From contig CAVPRR010000003.1 in NCBI GenBank assembly GCA_963707965.1, positions 62,001-126,000 on the forward strand: a stretch of 64,000 nucleotides of DNA. Direction: 5' to 3'. This document shows positions 35,450-44,003 of the stretch, one piece after another. A program made the translations under genes and the position numbers. How positions within the stretch are numbered: the stretch's first letter is position 1; every line of letters starts with the position of its first letter. The notes below the pieces were generated by a model. That model did no database searches. It was not told the DNA's origin and saw only the letters and a list, made by a program, of their open reading frames with translations. The stretch is from VRUE01 sp963707965. Lineage in GTDB: Bacteria > Actinomycetota > Thermoleophilia > Solirubrobacterales > 70-9.

Positions 35450-36061
35450 TCATGGCAATAGATCCTCGAAACTGGCTTGGTTCACTGGTCCCTGAAGACG
35501 CGCCGTCGCAACTGAGCGAGGATTTTGGTTCGGTGGGAAACTAACCGCGACCGGAAAGTTGAGGTGCTCCGGCCACGTTGATCTCAGTCTTTCCTCAAAG
35601 TTGCTGACGACGTGGTTCGGGGGAACGTGTTCAAGGAAAAGCCTGAACGCCCGTCCGATAGCGCTCGCGATCAAATCGAAGTGCCATTCACGTGCCTCTG
35701 GCGTTTGGGTCCGCCTGTAGGACAGGTGAGCGACTTCGTATCCCATTCGCTCCGGCAATCCGTCAAGCTCTGAGCGCTGCACGCGCTCGCGAAGCTTCTC
35801 CCACTCCCCATTAGGGAAGAAATCCACGGCGCGGGCGTCATCTGGAAAGCGATCGGGGTTCGGATCGCCCCAAAGAAACTCCTTTAGCACTCTCATGTGG
35901 AGGGCAAGCGACTCGATGCATGCCATCTCGACCTCCCACGATGCAAAGGGTGCCTGGTCATCGACGTGCGCACGAAGGCGATCGGCCAGACGGAACAGCA
36001 TCTGCGTTTCATAGAGAACGTGCTCGCTCAACGCTTGAAGTTCTTGGTCGCTACGCGCCAT
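35450..36061 (-). CDS. Hypothetical protein
   Basis: 203 residues from the ATG at 36061 (TTG at 36089 possible). Predicted all-helical, soluble: ELQALSEHVLYETQMLFRLA, EMACIESLALHMRVLKEFLW, then a region with conserved-looking RTQTPEAREWHFDLIASAIG. The helical, Glu/His-rich N-terminus resembles HEPN-like or AbiV-like helical proteins, but no RxxxxH motif is evident. Convergent with the Avs gene (50 bp gap). Confidence 0.55.
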   Translation of the reverse strand: MARSDQELQALSEHVLYETQMLFRLADRLRAHVDDQAPFASWEVEMACIESLALHMRVLKEFLWGDPNPDRFPDDARAVDFFPNGEWEKLRERVQRSELDGLPERMGYEVAHLSYRRTQTPEAREWHFDLIASAIGRAFRLFLEHVPPNHVVSNFEERLRSTWPEHLNFPVAVSFPPNQNPRSVATARLQGPVNQASFEDLLP

Positions 36062-36128
36062 CTCTCTGAGTATGGCGCGCGTTAAGGGCAAGAGCTAGGG
36101 TTCAAAGCGTCTGCTATCTGAAGAGCTC

Positions 36129-36569
36129 TCAGGTCACCTCGGCCAGCATTTCCTCGGCTGCCTCCAGTTGCCCCAAGACTTCCTGCAGGTGCAGGACATC
36201 ATTGGGCGTGAAGGGCCGTGCCGCGTCGCCTAGCCCGTGCATGCGGTCAATTGCTTGGAGGTGTCGGAGTGCTTCTTGTAGTGCGCTTCACCTTGCACTG
36301 TCGAGGCGTTCGGCGAGCGCCTGCCGGTAGTGGAGCCACGCATTAAGGCTGAGCGGCGCGTTGCCCACCGGGGACCAGTCCCCCACCTCAAGCGCCGCGC
36401 TTACGATCGCCAGGTTGGTCCCAATCTCCTCTCCGACGGTTCTCGCACTTGTCTTTAAGGCCCTCCGACCGCGGCGCTCCTCGATTACGGTCGTCACCAG
36501 ATAGTTGAGTAGCCCGCCGATCGCTACGCCGGCCAGAGCGAAGACGCCGCCGGCAACCTGGGAGCTCAT
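36129..36569 (-). pseudogene. Membrane-anchored helical protein split by an in-frame TGA
   Basis: MSSQVAGGVFALAGVAIGGL is a signal-anchor; a charged helical region follows to ERLDSAR and a TGA at 36288-36290. The same frame continues without a break for 52 codons (SALQEALRHLQAIDRMHGLG ... EEMLAEVT) to the TGA at 36129. The point change probably created the premature stop. Either a pseudogene or a shortened 93-residue product. Confidence 0.6.
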
Positions 36570-36715
36570 GCTGTGTTCCCAATCATCATCCGGTAATCGT
36601 CCTTCTTCATGCGGACGACAGTCTGGGATTTTCTGCTCACTACGGAACGCGGTGGCTTCAAGCGATGAAGTTCGGATTTTGAATGCGGGGCGATTGCGGA
36701 ATGTCTTTTGCCAAG

Positions 36716-36971
36716 CCGAATCCTCGTGGATTTCCGCATCTTTGGGGGTGATGAAGTTTCTGTTGTAGTCAAGCTCTCCAACGTCCCTTGGAAGAGCCTG
36801 ACCTTCCTATCCAAGTTCTCTTCAAGAACTCAGAGGATCCAATTGGCACAGAGCTTCTTTCTATGCCACTAAAAAGCAATTCGTGCGTAAGCTCGAAAAC
36901 TCTTTATCGAAGGGAATTCGACAGCCTTCGGGCTAGAATTTCGCCTGACAGCTAGCTTTCTCTGTCTCTTC
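36716..36971. repeat. Inverted repeat of tRNA-Val upstream region (partner 21968-22225)
   Basis: Reverse-complement partner of the region next to copy B, running into the tRNA 5' half. It probably contains the promoter of tRNA-Val copy C. No gene inside. Confidence 0.85.
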
Positions 36972-37044
36972 GGGCGGTTAGCTCAGTTGGGAGAGCGCCT
37001 GCCTTACAAGCAGGAGGTCACTGGTTCGAGCCCAGTACCGCCCA
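36972..37044 (+). tRNA. tRNA-Val (TAC), copy C
   Basis: 73 nt, fully paired: acceptor GGGCGGT/ACCGCCC, anticodon stem CCTGC/GCAGG, T-stem ACTGG/CCAGT, anticodon TAC. It is the only copy whose two halves belong together by both stems and which is followed by backbone genes, so it is probably the ancestral chromosomal gene. Confidence 0.95.
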
Positions 37045-37124
37045 TCGGAAGGGAGGCCCCTGTCGCAACGAGTCGGCGACGGTAGAGTCCTCCCATCTCC
37101 TGACCACTCTCGAGGAGGTCCCCG

Positions 37125-37574
37125 GTGGCACACATTGGCGGTAGCGCCAGCGCCGACATCGATGCGCCCGTCAATGAGGTGTGGGCGGCGGTTGAGGATG
37201 TGCTCACGGCGCCGGAATGGCAGGGCGGTCTGGTTGCCATGAAGGCTCTGGAACGGGATGACGCCGGCCGCCCCACGCTGGTCGAGAGTGAGAGCGACAT
37301 CAAGGTCAGGCACGTCAAGACACAGGTGCGTTTCAGCTACTCGCCTCCCACGCGACTCTCATGGGCGCAGGAGAAGGGCGATCTCAAGTCGGTTGAGGGT
37401 TCGTGGGAATTGGAGGATCTCGGAAAGGGGCGAACCCGCGCCACCTACACGCTGGACAGCGATCCAGGACGGGTACTTGGAATGGTCATCCGCGGCCCGG
37501 TCGAGGCCGCAGTGCGGGCGGTGCTGGTTAACGCCAGGCCAGGAGAGCTGAAGGAGCACGTCGAGAGCGCCTGA
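37125..37574 (+). CDS. SRPBCC (START/Bet v1-like) family protein
   Basis: 149 residues from a GTG preceded by GAGGAGG. ASADIDAPVNEVWAAVEDVL is the typical first strand and helix of polyketide-cyclase/SRPBCC proteins; KTQVRFSYSPPTRLSWAQEK and WELEDLGKGRTRATYTLDSD are the central strands; the C-terminal helix closes the pocket. Binds a hydrophobic ligand of unknown identity. First backbone gene after the island. Confidence 0.78.
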   Translation: MAHIGGSASADIDAPVNEVWAAVEDVLTAPEWQGGLVAMKALERDDAGRPTLVESESDIKVRHVKTQVRFSYSPPTRLSWAQEKGDLKSVEGSWELEDLGKGRTRATYTLDSDPGRVLGMVIRGPVEAAVRAVLVNARPGELKEHVESA

Positions 37575-37692
37575 TCCGGGCGCCTGTCGAGGACGCTGTG
37601 CACAGCCGTTCGGTTGTGGGCCGCATCGCTCAGCGTGGTTTCGGCTATAGGGTCGGTGCAGTCCTTCCATTCGACCATTTGGAGGTTAGGCG

Positions 37693-38256
37693 ATGAACGA
37701 GACCCTGGACCAGGCGGAAGTCAAGGAGCTCACCTGGGGCTGGTGGTTGGTGTTCTTGGTGGGCCTGCTCAGCGTCGTGGCGGGTGTGATCATTCTCTTC
37801 AAGCCCGGCGACAGCCTCGCGACCCTGGCGGTGATCGCCGGCATCTTTGTGCTGGCCGACGGGATCCTCGAGCTTGCAAGCTCGTTCATGCGGAGTACCC
37901 AGAACCGCGGCATGGTCGCCCTGCTCGGGGTCCTAACGGCGATTGTCGGAGTGCTGTTGATCCGCCACCCGATCGGTGGCGTCGCTGCGGTTGCGCTGCT
38001 GATCGGGATCTGGTTGATAGCGGTTGGCGTGATCCGCTTTGCAACCGCATTCGAGGAGTATGAGCACCGTGGCTGGCATGCTTTCGCGGGCGTCCTAGAG
38101 CTGATCGCCGGCATCGTGATCGTCGCCAATCCCAACATCGGCTTCGCCACCCTTGCGATCCTGGTCGGCATCGGATTCATTCTCAACGGCGTCGGGATGA
38201 CGGCCCTCGGCTGGGGGATGCGCGAGGTTAGGCGGGAGGCATTGCGCGCCGGCTAA
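37693..38256 (+). CDS. HdeD-like (DUF308) membrane protein
   Basis: 187 residues with six predicted transmembrane helices in three similar pairs (WWLVFLVGLLSVVAGVIILF; GMVALLGVLTAIVGVLLIRH; FAGVLELIAGIVIVANP). This repeated pair pattern, with PGDSLATLAVIAGIFVLADG, is the DUF308/HdeD family, linked in enterobacteria to acid resistance. Role here unknown. Confidence 0.8.
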   Translation: MNETLDQAEVKELTWGWWLVFLVGLLSVVAGVIILFKPGDSLATLAVIAGIFVLADGILELASSFMRSTQNRGMVALLGVLTAIVGVLLIRHPIGGVAAVALLIGIWLIAVGVIRFATAFEEYEHRGWHAFAGVLELIAGIVIVANPNIGFATLAILVGIGFILNGVGMTALGWGMREVRREALRAG

Positions 38257-38263
38257 CGCGCCC

Positions 38264-38404
38264 TCAGCCGCCGCCACAGCGAGGGCGGGCAGGGCCGCTG
38301 AGGGCGGGCAGGTGGTTGCCGCATAGCGGGCAGCGGTAGGTCGCCGGCTTGCGGTTCTGAGCTCGACGCATCGCCCACCAGCGGACCTGGCGCCTCTCGT
38401 TCAC
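38264..38404 (-). CDS. Small zinc-ribbon-type protein, probably truncated
   Basis: 46 residues from GTG 38404 with GGAGGGG upstream. VNERRQVRWWAMRRAQNRKP is followed by ATYRCPLCGNHLPALS, half of a Cys4 zinc ribbon; the second Cys pair expected in longer relatives is replaced by GPARPRCGGG before the stop. Follows the MpaB-like gene by 25 bp on the same strand. Confidence 0.5.
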   Translation of the reverse strand: MNERRQVRWWAMRRAQNRKPATYRCPLCGNHLPALSGPARPRCGGG

Positions 38405-38429
38405 GGCGGAGTCGTTCCCCTCCGCCCAA

Positions 38430-39320
38430 TCAGGGCGCGCCGGGGCGGAGCTGCGGCGTCGGGGTGCCGCCGCGCTGGCGCTCGGAACGGGTGACGACGT
38501 CGAAGAAGACATCGTTGCGGCCGCGGCGCAGCCGGCGGGGAAAGAGGTGTCGGGCACGCCGGTGGGCGGCGGCGATCGCCCGGAAGGTCTTCTCGTCGGC
38601 GCGGCCCCAGCGGATGCCGAAGATCTCGCGGACGCGCGGCGGCAGCGTCCCCTTGATGATGTGGTTCTGGACCGCGAGGTTGCCGCGGGCGGGCAGCGGC
38701 ACCGGCTGCCTGAAGGCGACCAGCGGCGCCATCTCGAGCGCGTGCGGTGTCGCCTGCAGATCCGGCGAGGCGAGCATGCCGTCCCACCAGGCCTGGAACT
38801 CCCGAAAGCTGCCGGGCACCTCGCTGCGCGGCAGGTCGAACAGCTCGCCGAAGCGCACATAGTCCTGCCACAGGTCCTCGCGCTCCTCGCCGCTCAGCGG
38901 CCGCACCAGCGTCTCGTACATCTCCCGCCCCGAGTCGGCGATCACCGCCAGCGTCCACAGCATCAGCTCCGGGTCAAATGCCGAGTAGGCGGTGCCGGCG
39001 GGATGGGTGCCGGCCGCCTCGGGAAGCGCGCCGCTGACGCCTTCGTGCAGCCGATGAACCGCGGCGAGGGCCGCATCCGCCTCCCGGCGCGTGCCGAGGA
39101 AGATGGTCTCCTGGATCTTGGCGGTGCGGGCGAGGCGCTCGAAGGGCCGGTCGCCGGAGCGGGTGCTCAGCATCGTGCCCGTGTAGGTGAGCGGTTCCAG
39201 CGCCCCGATCAGCAGCGCCCGCTGGCCGTAGAGAAGTCCGACCGAGCGCTCCCCATGGACGCGGCGCGCCATCGAGCGGCCCGGCGGGAAGTGGTAGGCG
39301 TCGGTGCCTTCCTCGGTCAC
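38430..39320 (-). CDS. MpaB/DUF2236-family oxygenase-like protein
   Basis: 296 residues. FPPGRSMARRVHGERSVGLL, YGQRALLIGALEPLTYTGT, AVHRLHEGVSG and DPELMLWTLAVIADS are the conserved blocks of the MpaB (rubber-oxygenase-like, DUF2236) family. Conserved Arg/His residues in the family are proposed to bind heme or a metal. Substrate unknown. Downstream neighbour of the FtsH-like protease, with 15 bp between them. Confidence 0.8.
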   Translation of the reverse strand: MTEEGTDAYHFPPGRSMARRVHGERSVGLLYGQRALLIGALEPLTYTGTMLSTRSGDRPFERLARTAKIQETIFLGTRREADAALAAVHRLHEGVSGALPEAAGTHPAGTAYSAFDPELMLWTLAVIADSGREMYETLVRPLSGEEREDLWQDYVRFGELFDLPRSEVPGSFREFQAWWDGMLASPDLQATPHALEMAPLVAFRQPVPLPARGNLAVQNHIIKGTLPPRVREIFGIRWGRADEKTFRAIAAAHRRARHLFPRRLRRGRNDVFFDVVTRSERQRGGTPTPQLRPGAP

Positions 39321-39335
39321 GGTTGACCGAGGATG

Positions 39336-40904
39336 CTACTCGCGGGAGGGGGTGTCCGAGGAGAGGAATACCGCCGGCGCGACGCCGCGCGAGGGGTCCG
39401 GCTCGTGCAGGTCGTGGGTCGCGAAGACCTCGTCGAGGTCCTCGCGGGTGAGCGTCTCACGCTCCAGCGCGTTTGCGGCGAGGTCGTCGAGGCACTTTCG
39501 GTTCGCGGCGAGCAGCGCGCGTGCCCTGCGGTAGGCCTCGCGAGCCAGCGTCATGGCGGCAACGTCCACGTCGCGCCGCGTGCGGTCCGACAGCGCGTAG
39601 TCGCCGGTTGGCAGCGCGATCGGCGGGGCGCCGTCGGCATCCAGCGCGACCCCCATCCCGAACTCGGTGACCATCTGCTTGCAGACCATATGCACGCGGT
39701 TGAGGTCGTCGACCGCTCCCGAGTAGGACGCCTTCATGACCTCCTCCTCGGCTGCACGGCCGCCCAGCAGGGTGACGATCTCGTCCAGAAGTTCCTCGCG
39801 TGACTTCAGGTAGGTGTCCTCCTGCGGCGAGTGGCCGACGAATCCGAGCGCCGGCCCGCGCGGGACGATGCTGAGGATCTCCGGCGGGTCCAGCCCCAGC
39901 AGCCGCCGGCAGAGCGCGTGTCCCGCCTCGTGGTAGGCGACGATCCGCCGCTCCTTCTGGCTCAGCCGCCGCGCCTGCTGCGAGCCGACCGACTGGCGGA
40001 GCAGCGACTCGTCGAGGTCCTCGCGCGCCATCGCATCGCGCCCGGCCCGCCCGGCGATGATCGCCGCCTCGTTGAGGGCGTTGGCGAGCTGGGCGCCGGT
40101 CATTCCGGTGGTCTTGCGCGCCACGTCGGTCAGATCGAGGTCGGGGCCGAGCGGCTTGCCCTTCGCGTGCGCCCGCAGGATCGCCTCGCGCCCGTCGCGG
40201 TCCGGCGGCGCCACGAGCACCTGGCGGTCGAAGCGCCCCGGTCGCAGCAGGGCCTTGTCGAGCTTTTCGACGTAGTTGGAGGCGGCGATGACGATCACCG
40301 TCCCCGGATCGCGCTCGAAGCCGTCCAGCTCGACCAGCAGCTGGTTGAGGGCCTGCTCGCGCTCACTCGTGCCGCCGTCTCCACTGCCGCCGCTGCGCGC
40401 TCCTCCAACCGCGTCCAGCTCGTCGATGAAGATCACCGCCCGGCCCGACTTCCGCGCCTCCTTGAACAGCCGCCGGATCCGCGCGGCACCCCTCCCCACG
40501 AACATCTCCACAAAGCTCGAGCCCGAGGCCGAGAAGAAGTCGACGCCGGCCTGCGCGGCGACGGCCCGCGCCAGCATCGTCTTGCCGGTCCCAGGCGGGC
40601 CGAACAGCAGCACGCCGCGCGGCGGCTGTGCCCCCAGGGCCGCGAAGCGGTCAGGATCGTGCAGCCACTCGGCGACGTCCATCAGCTCGTCCTTGGCGGC
40701 GTCGACTCCCTGCACCTCCTCCCAGAGCACGGGCTTGGTCTTGTTCGCCTTGACGGTTTCCGGCTTTGTCGAGCCCACCGTGCTGCGCAGCAACGTCACG
40801 AAGACGAGCAGCAGGCAGAACATGAAGACGACCCCGAAGACCGGGTACCAGTCGAAGAAGAAGTTCTTGATGTCGGTGGTCTGCAGCGCCAGAACTAGAT
40901 GCAT
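39336..40904 (-). CDS. FtsH-like AAA+ zinc metalloprotease
   Basis: 522 residues from the ATG at 40904. One N-terminal membrane helix (WYPVFGVVFMFCLLLVFVTL). AAA+ domain: Walker A FGPPGTGKTML, Walker B VIFIDELDAVGG, second region of homology LDKALLRPGRFDRQV. Protease domain: zinc motif HEAGHAL, then GRAAEE and a third-ligand region around SGAVDDLNRV. Shorter than standard FtsH (~600+) because the periplasmic domain is essentially absent (only one TM), so it is a paralog rather than the canonical FtsH. Degrades membrane or unfolded proteins in ATP-dependent fashion. Confidence 0.88.
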   Translation of the reverse strand: MHLVLALQTTDIKNFFFDWYPVFGVVFMFCLLLVFVTLLRSTVGSTKPETVKANKTKPVLWEEVQGVDAAKDELMDVAEWLHDPDRFAALGAQPPRGVLLFGPPGTGKTMLARAVAAQAGVDFFSASGSSFVEMFVGRGAARIRRLFKEARKSGRAVIFIDELDAVGGARSGGSGDGGTSEREQALNQLLVELDGFERDPGTVIVIAASNYVEKLDKALLRPGRFDRQVLVAPPDRDGREAILRAHAKGKPLGPDLDLTDVARKTTGMTGAQLANALNEAAIIAGRAGRDAMAREDLDESLLRQSVGSQQARRLSQKERRIVAYHEAGHALCRRLLGLDPPEILSIVPRGPALGFVGHSPQEDTYLKSREELLDEIVTLLGGRAAEEEVMKASYSGAVDDLNRVHMVCKQMVTEFGMGVALDADGAPPIALPTGDYALSDRTRRDVDVAAMTLAREAYRRARALLAANRKCLDDLAANALERETLTREDLDEVFATHDLHEPDPSRGVAPAVFLSSDTPSRE

Positions 40905-41006
40905 GGCCCGATTGTCCTCAAAAGTGGGGATAGGGAGTGTCGGGGGCAGCCCCCGATTCTCCAATCGCACATACGTCCAGCAGCGCGTTCCAGCACGCGT
41001 TTCTCG

Positions 41007-41681
41007 CTAAAGCTCGCGCCTGCTGACGACGCCGCTCTGCAGCGCACGCTCGACCAGGGCGACGCGCTTTCGGTTCTGCGGCAGGTCCTCGACCCCGAGT
41101 TTCTCGAAGAGGGCACGCATGTGCGTCTTGACGGCGTCGACGCTGAGGTGGAGCTCGCCGGCGATCGCCTGGTTGGTGGCGGGAGTCGCAAAGGGGGTTT
41201 CGTCCTTGAAGGGACGGCAGAGGGCGACGAGGACGCGACGCTGCCCGGGGGAGACCGTCGCGGCGCCGGGCGCCTCACCTGCCACCGCGGTGGCTTCGGC
41301 AGCGGTGTCGCCCGGCCGGCGGTAGAGGACCCTGGTGCGGCCGAATCGGAGGATGTCGCCGTCGCGCAACCGGCGACGACCCTCGACGCGCTCCTCGCCA
41401 ACGAAGGAGCCGTTGCGGGAGAGCCCGTCGTCGAGCAGCGTGCATTCATCGCGCACGACCTCGATCTGCGCGTGCAGTGCCGAGACCTCTTCGTCCCACT
41501 CAAGCTGCAGGTCCGCCGAATCGCCGCGGCCGACCCAGAGTGCGCTCGTCCCCTCTTCGACCACGATGATCTGCTGCTCGCCGGCGCCGTCCCGGAAGAC
41601 GAGGAAGGGACGCCCACCGCGTTCGGCCTCGATCTGGGCCTTCAGCTCGGGTGCACTCGTCGACTGTGGCTCGGAGCTCAT
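41007..41681 (-). CDS. FHA-domain regulator with C-terminal LuxR-type HTH
   Basis: 224 residues. An FHA phosphothreonine-binding domain (residues ~45-115) has GRGDSADL, VSALHAQI (a variant of SxxH) and LSRNGSFVGEERV. After a linker comes a winged or LuxR-like HTH: TNQAIAGELHLSVDAVKTHM and RALFEKLGV. It would read a Ser/Thr-kinase signal and alter transcription. Divergent from the exported protein gene at 41900; the 218 bp between them hold no gene. Confidence 0.82.
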   Translation of the reverse strand: MSSEPQSTSAPELKAQIEAERGGRPFLVFRDGAGEQQIIVVEEGTSALWVGRGDSADLQLEWDEEVSALHAQIEVVRDECTLLDDGLSRNGSFVGEERVEGRRRLRDGDILRFGRTRVLYRRPGDTAAEATAVAGEAPGAATVSPGQRRVLVALCRPFKDETPFATPATNQAIAGELHLSVDAVKTHMRALFEKLGVEDLPQNRKRVALVERALQSGVVSRREL

Positions 41682-41899
41682 CCGCTGATGATCCTAAGCC
41701 TGAATCCCCTGATCTCGCCGGCCTCTCCACTCCGCCTGATGGCTGCAGGCGCTTGCCACCCCATGGGGTGAGGCGAATCACCCCTTCGGGTCCCGATCTC
41801 CACCCCTTGGGCCTCTGGGCGGGAGGGCTGCGCCGGGCGAAGCTGTCCCCAGACGCGAAGCCATCCGCTTCATCACAGACAGACCCAAAGGAGATTCCA

Positions 41900-42529
41900 A
41901 TGACCCGCACAAGCACCGCCCCCAAGAAGCTCGCCCGCCGCGCCGGCCTCGCCGCCGCCGTTGCCAGCCTCGCCCTGATGGTCTCCCCGGCGATCGGCCT
42001 GGCCAAGGCCCCGGTCAAGTTCGGCGCCAAGCTCGACCCGACGGTCCAGCCGTCCAACTCGCTGCCGGCCCATCCCTGCAGCCAGGAAGCCCCCGGCCAG
42101 TACTGCACGATGATCGAGAACGACGCCTATGGCCGTCCCGGCGTCGAGCGCGCTCCGAAGTCCGGCCGGATTCGCGTGATCCGCGTTATCGGCGGCGGCC
42201 CCGGCAGCTTCCGGCTGCAGATCGCCAAGGTCCGCAGCGCCGACAACTACGCCAAGGTCGTCAGCAACGGCCCGAAGCTCAGCTACCAGGGCCAGGACGA
42301 AGCGAACTGGGAAAGCGACAACTACAACGTCGAGAAGTTCAACGTCGACATCCCTGTTCGCAAGGGCCAGCAGCTCGCCCTGCTGGGCAACTACACCTCA
42401 ATGGTCCGTTGCTCCTCCGGCGGCGACAACACGCTGATCTACCAGCCGTTCCTGCACCCCGGCAACCCCTTCCAGCCGACCACCGACACCGATGGCTGCT
42501 GGATCCTGATGGAGGCGGTCATCCGCTAG
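41900..42529 (+). CDS. Secreted protein, unknown function
   Basis: 209 residues; AAAGGAGA precedes the ATG. Signal peptide: basic RTSTAPKKLARRAG, then LAAAVASLALMVSPAIGLAKA. The mature part is beta-rich with Cys residues (HPCSQEAPGQYCTM; RCSSGG; DGCWILM) probably in disulfides. Related exported proteins of this type occur in several copies in Solirubrobacterales-like genomes (impression, not searched). Function unknown. Confidence 0.65.
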   Translation: MTRTSTAPKKLARRAGLAAAVASLALMVSPAIGLAKAPVKFGAKLDPTVQPSNSLPAHPCSQEAPGQYCTMIENDAYGRPGVERAPKSGRIRVIRVIGGGPGSFRLQIAKVRSADNYAKVVSNGPKLSYQGQDEANWESDNYNVEKFNVDIPVRKGQQLALLGNYTSMVRCSSGGDNTLIYQPFLHPGNPFQPTTDTDGCWILMEAVIR

Positions 42530-42557
42530 CCATTCCCGGCGTTTCCCTCCCCGGCAC

Positions 42558-42589
42558 CGACGAGGCCCCGCTCCGGCGGGGCTTCGTCG
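42558..42589. terminator. GC-rich hairpin terminator after secreted-protein gene
   Basis: CGACGAGGCCCCGC, loop tccg, GCGGGGCTTCGTCG: 14-bp stem with one G-T pair, 28 bp after the stop. No T-run, as is frequent in actinobacterial terminators. Confidence 0.65.
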
Positions 42590-42606
42590 TGGCTGTGCCA
42601 GCCACG

Positions 42607-42678
42607 AAGCACCCTGTGTCCGCGCACCACCTCGTGTCCGCGAACCACCCCGTGTCCGCGAACCACCCCGTATCAGCC
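42607..42678. repeat. Four 18-bp tandem repeats
   Basis: Units at 42607, 42625, 42643 and 42661; consensus AACCACCCCGTGTCCGCG with changes in the outer units. They lie between the hairpin and the stop of the convergent MBL gene, the last unit overlapping its final codons. Confidence 0.7.
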
Positions 42679-43419
42679 ACGCACGACCTGCGAGCCGCCC
42701 ACGATCGCCTCCTCGCCGGAGTCGCCGAAGACGATCCAGGCCTTGTTGCCGCCGTCGTAGTCGGGTGCCCAGAGCTTCAGGGTCGCCGGGCGGTCCCAGA
42801 CCGTGCACTCCTCCGCGCCAACCTGGTCGAGGTCGCGCCAGATCCGCACGAAGGGGTTGCTCTCCCACTCCTCGCCGATCGTCGTTGGCTCGCGGTGCCC
42901 CGGGTGCACGCGGGTCTCGGGCGGCAGCTCCATCAACCGCATCACCGATGAGCGGAGGTCGGCGAAGCCGCTCGCCCCGGGCGCCATCGTCCCCCCGACC
43001 GTCCCCTTGAAGAGGACGTCGGCGGTGAAGAGGTCGCTGCCGTTGACGAGAAGCGCGAGGTGCCCGGCCGCATGTCCGGGGGTGGAGATCGCTTCGATCT
43101 CGAGCCCTCCCGTCCTCAGCGTCTCGCCGTCGTCGAGTGTCGTCTCCACGTCCTGGTCGAGCTCGGCCGCCGCGTCTGGATGGGCCACAAACGGCGGGTT
43201 GCCCAGCCGCTCGCGCACGTCCGCGAGCCCGGCGACGTGATCCAGGTGAGGGTGGGTGATCAGGATGTGGGTGATCTCGATCCCGTCGCGCTCCGCGCGC
43301 TCCAGGAGCGGCTCCAGCTCGTCGTTGCCGTCGATCAGCACCCCCTTGCCGCCTGCTTCGTCGGCTACCAGGTAGGCGTTCGACAGCCACATCGGGTTCT
43401 CGGTCCTCTCCAGGATCAC
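42673..43419 (-). CDS. Metallo-beta-lactamase-fold hydrolase
   Basis: 248 residues from GTG 43419 (GGAAGGGAG upstream). Zinc motif ILITHPHLDHVAG (HxHxDH), third His in STPGHAAGHLALLV, Asp in DLFTADVLFKGTVG and the C-terminal His in RVHPGHREPTTIG: the glyoxalase II-like set with two metal sites. Likely a thioester or related hydrolase. The C-terminal ~60 residues (AEECTVWDRPATLKLWAPDY) are an extension. Confidence 0.82.
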   Translation of the reverse strand: MILERTENPMWLSNAYLVADEAGGKGVLIDGNDELEPLLERAERDGIEITHILITHPHLDHVAGLADVRERLGNPPFVAHPDAAAELDQDVETTLDDGETLRTGGLEIEAISTPGHAAGHLALLVNGSDLFTADVLFKGTVGGTMAPGASGFADLRSSVMRLMELPPETRVHPGHREPTTIGEEWESNPFVRIWRDLDQVGAEECTVWDRPATLKLWAPDYDGGNKAWIVFGDSGEEAIVGGSQVVRG

Positions 43420-43481
43420 TGCGTCTCCCTTCCGGGTCGCGGTCCGCTCAGGGCGGGTTCGAATGTCATCCTGACGGCACC

Positions 43482-43990
43482 ATGACCAGCCTCGGCGCGA
43501 TGGCGGGGACGTTCGGGGCAACGGCGTCAGCCGGCTTGGACTTCAACCCGGCGGCCGATCGTCTCAGGGCGGTCAACCCCGCCAACGACAACGCCCGCTT
43601 CAATCCGGTCACGTCGACGTTCGTCCAGGACGACACCGACCTCGCCTACATCGCCACCGACGTCAACGTCGGCGTGGACCCCAACGTGGTCGCCTCCGCC
43701 TACGATCGCAACGACAACGACGGCGCCACCGCGTCGACCCTGTTCGCGATCGACAGCACACTGAACAACCTCGTGCGCCAGGGCGCGATCGATGGCAACG
43801 CGGCAGACGCAGCGGGAGGCGGCAGCCCGAACGGCGGTCTGCTTACCTCGCTCGGCGGGCTTGGGTTCGACCCCACCACTGACGTGGCCTTCGACGTTGC
43901 GACCGCGGCCGTGGGCGGCGCCAACGTCGGGTACCTCGCGACGCACACGAACGGGGCTGGGGACTTTTCGGAGCTGTCGAATAGCGTCGC
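43482..43990 (+). pseudogene. DUF4394-domain protein fragment
   Basis: TASAGLDFNPAADRLRAVNP, DTDLAYIATDVNVGVDPNVV, ASAYDRNDNDGATASTLFAI and DSTLNNLVRQGAIDGN are DUF4394 blocks. The expected signal peptide and N-terminal third are missing, and the frame runs on past ~43990 into the antisense of the deacetylase gene. Probably a truncated remnant; a GTG/ATG start at 43482 has no convincing ribosome site. Confidence 0.6.
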
Positions 43991-44003
43991 GCCCGCGCCC
44001 CGC

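Noticed and set aside
41682..41899. A gene between the FHA-HTH protein and the secreted protein
   Set aside because: The frames there are upstream extensions of the secreted protein without ribosome site; AAAGGAGA supports the start at 41900.
42607..42678. CRISPR array
   Set aside because: Units are contiguous without spacers, and no cas genes are present.
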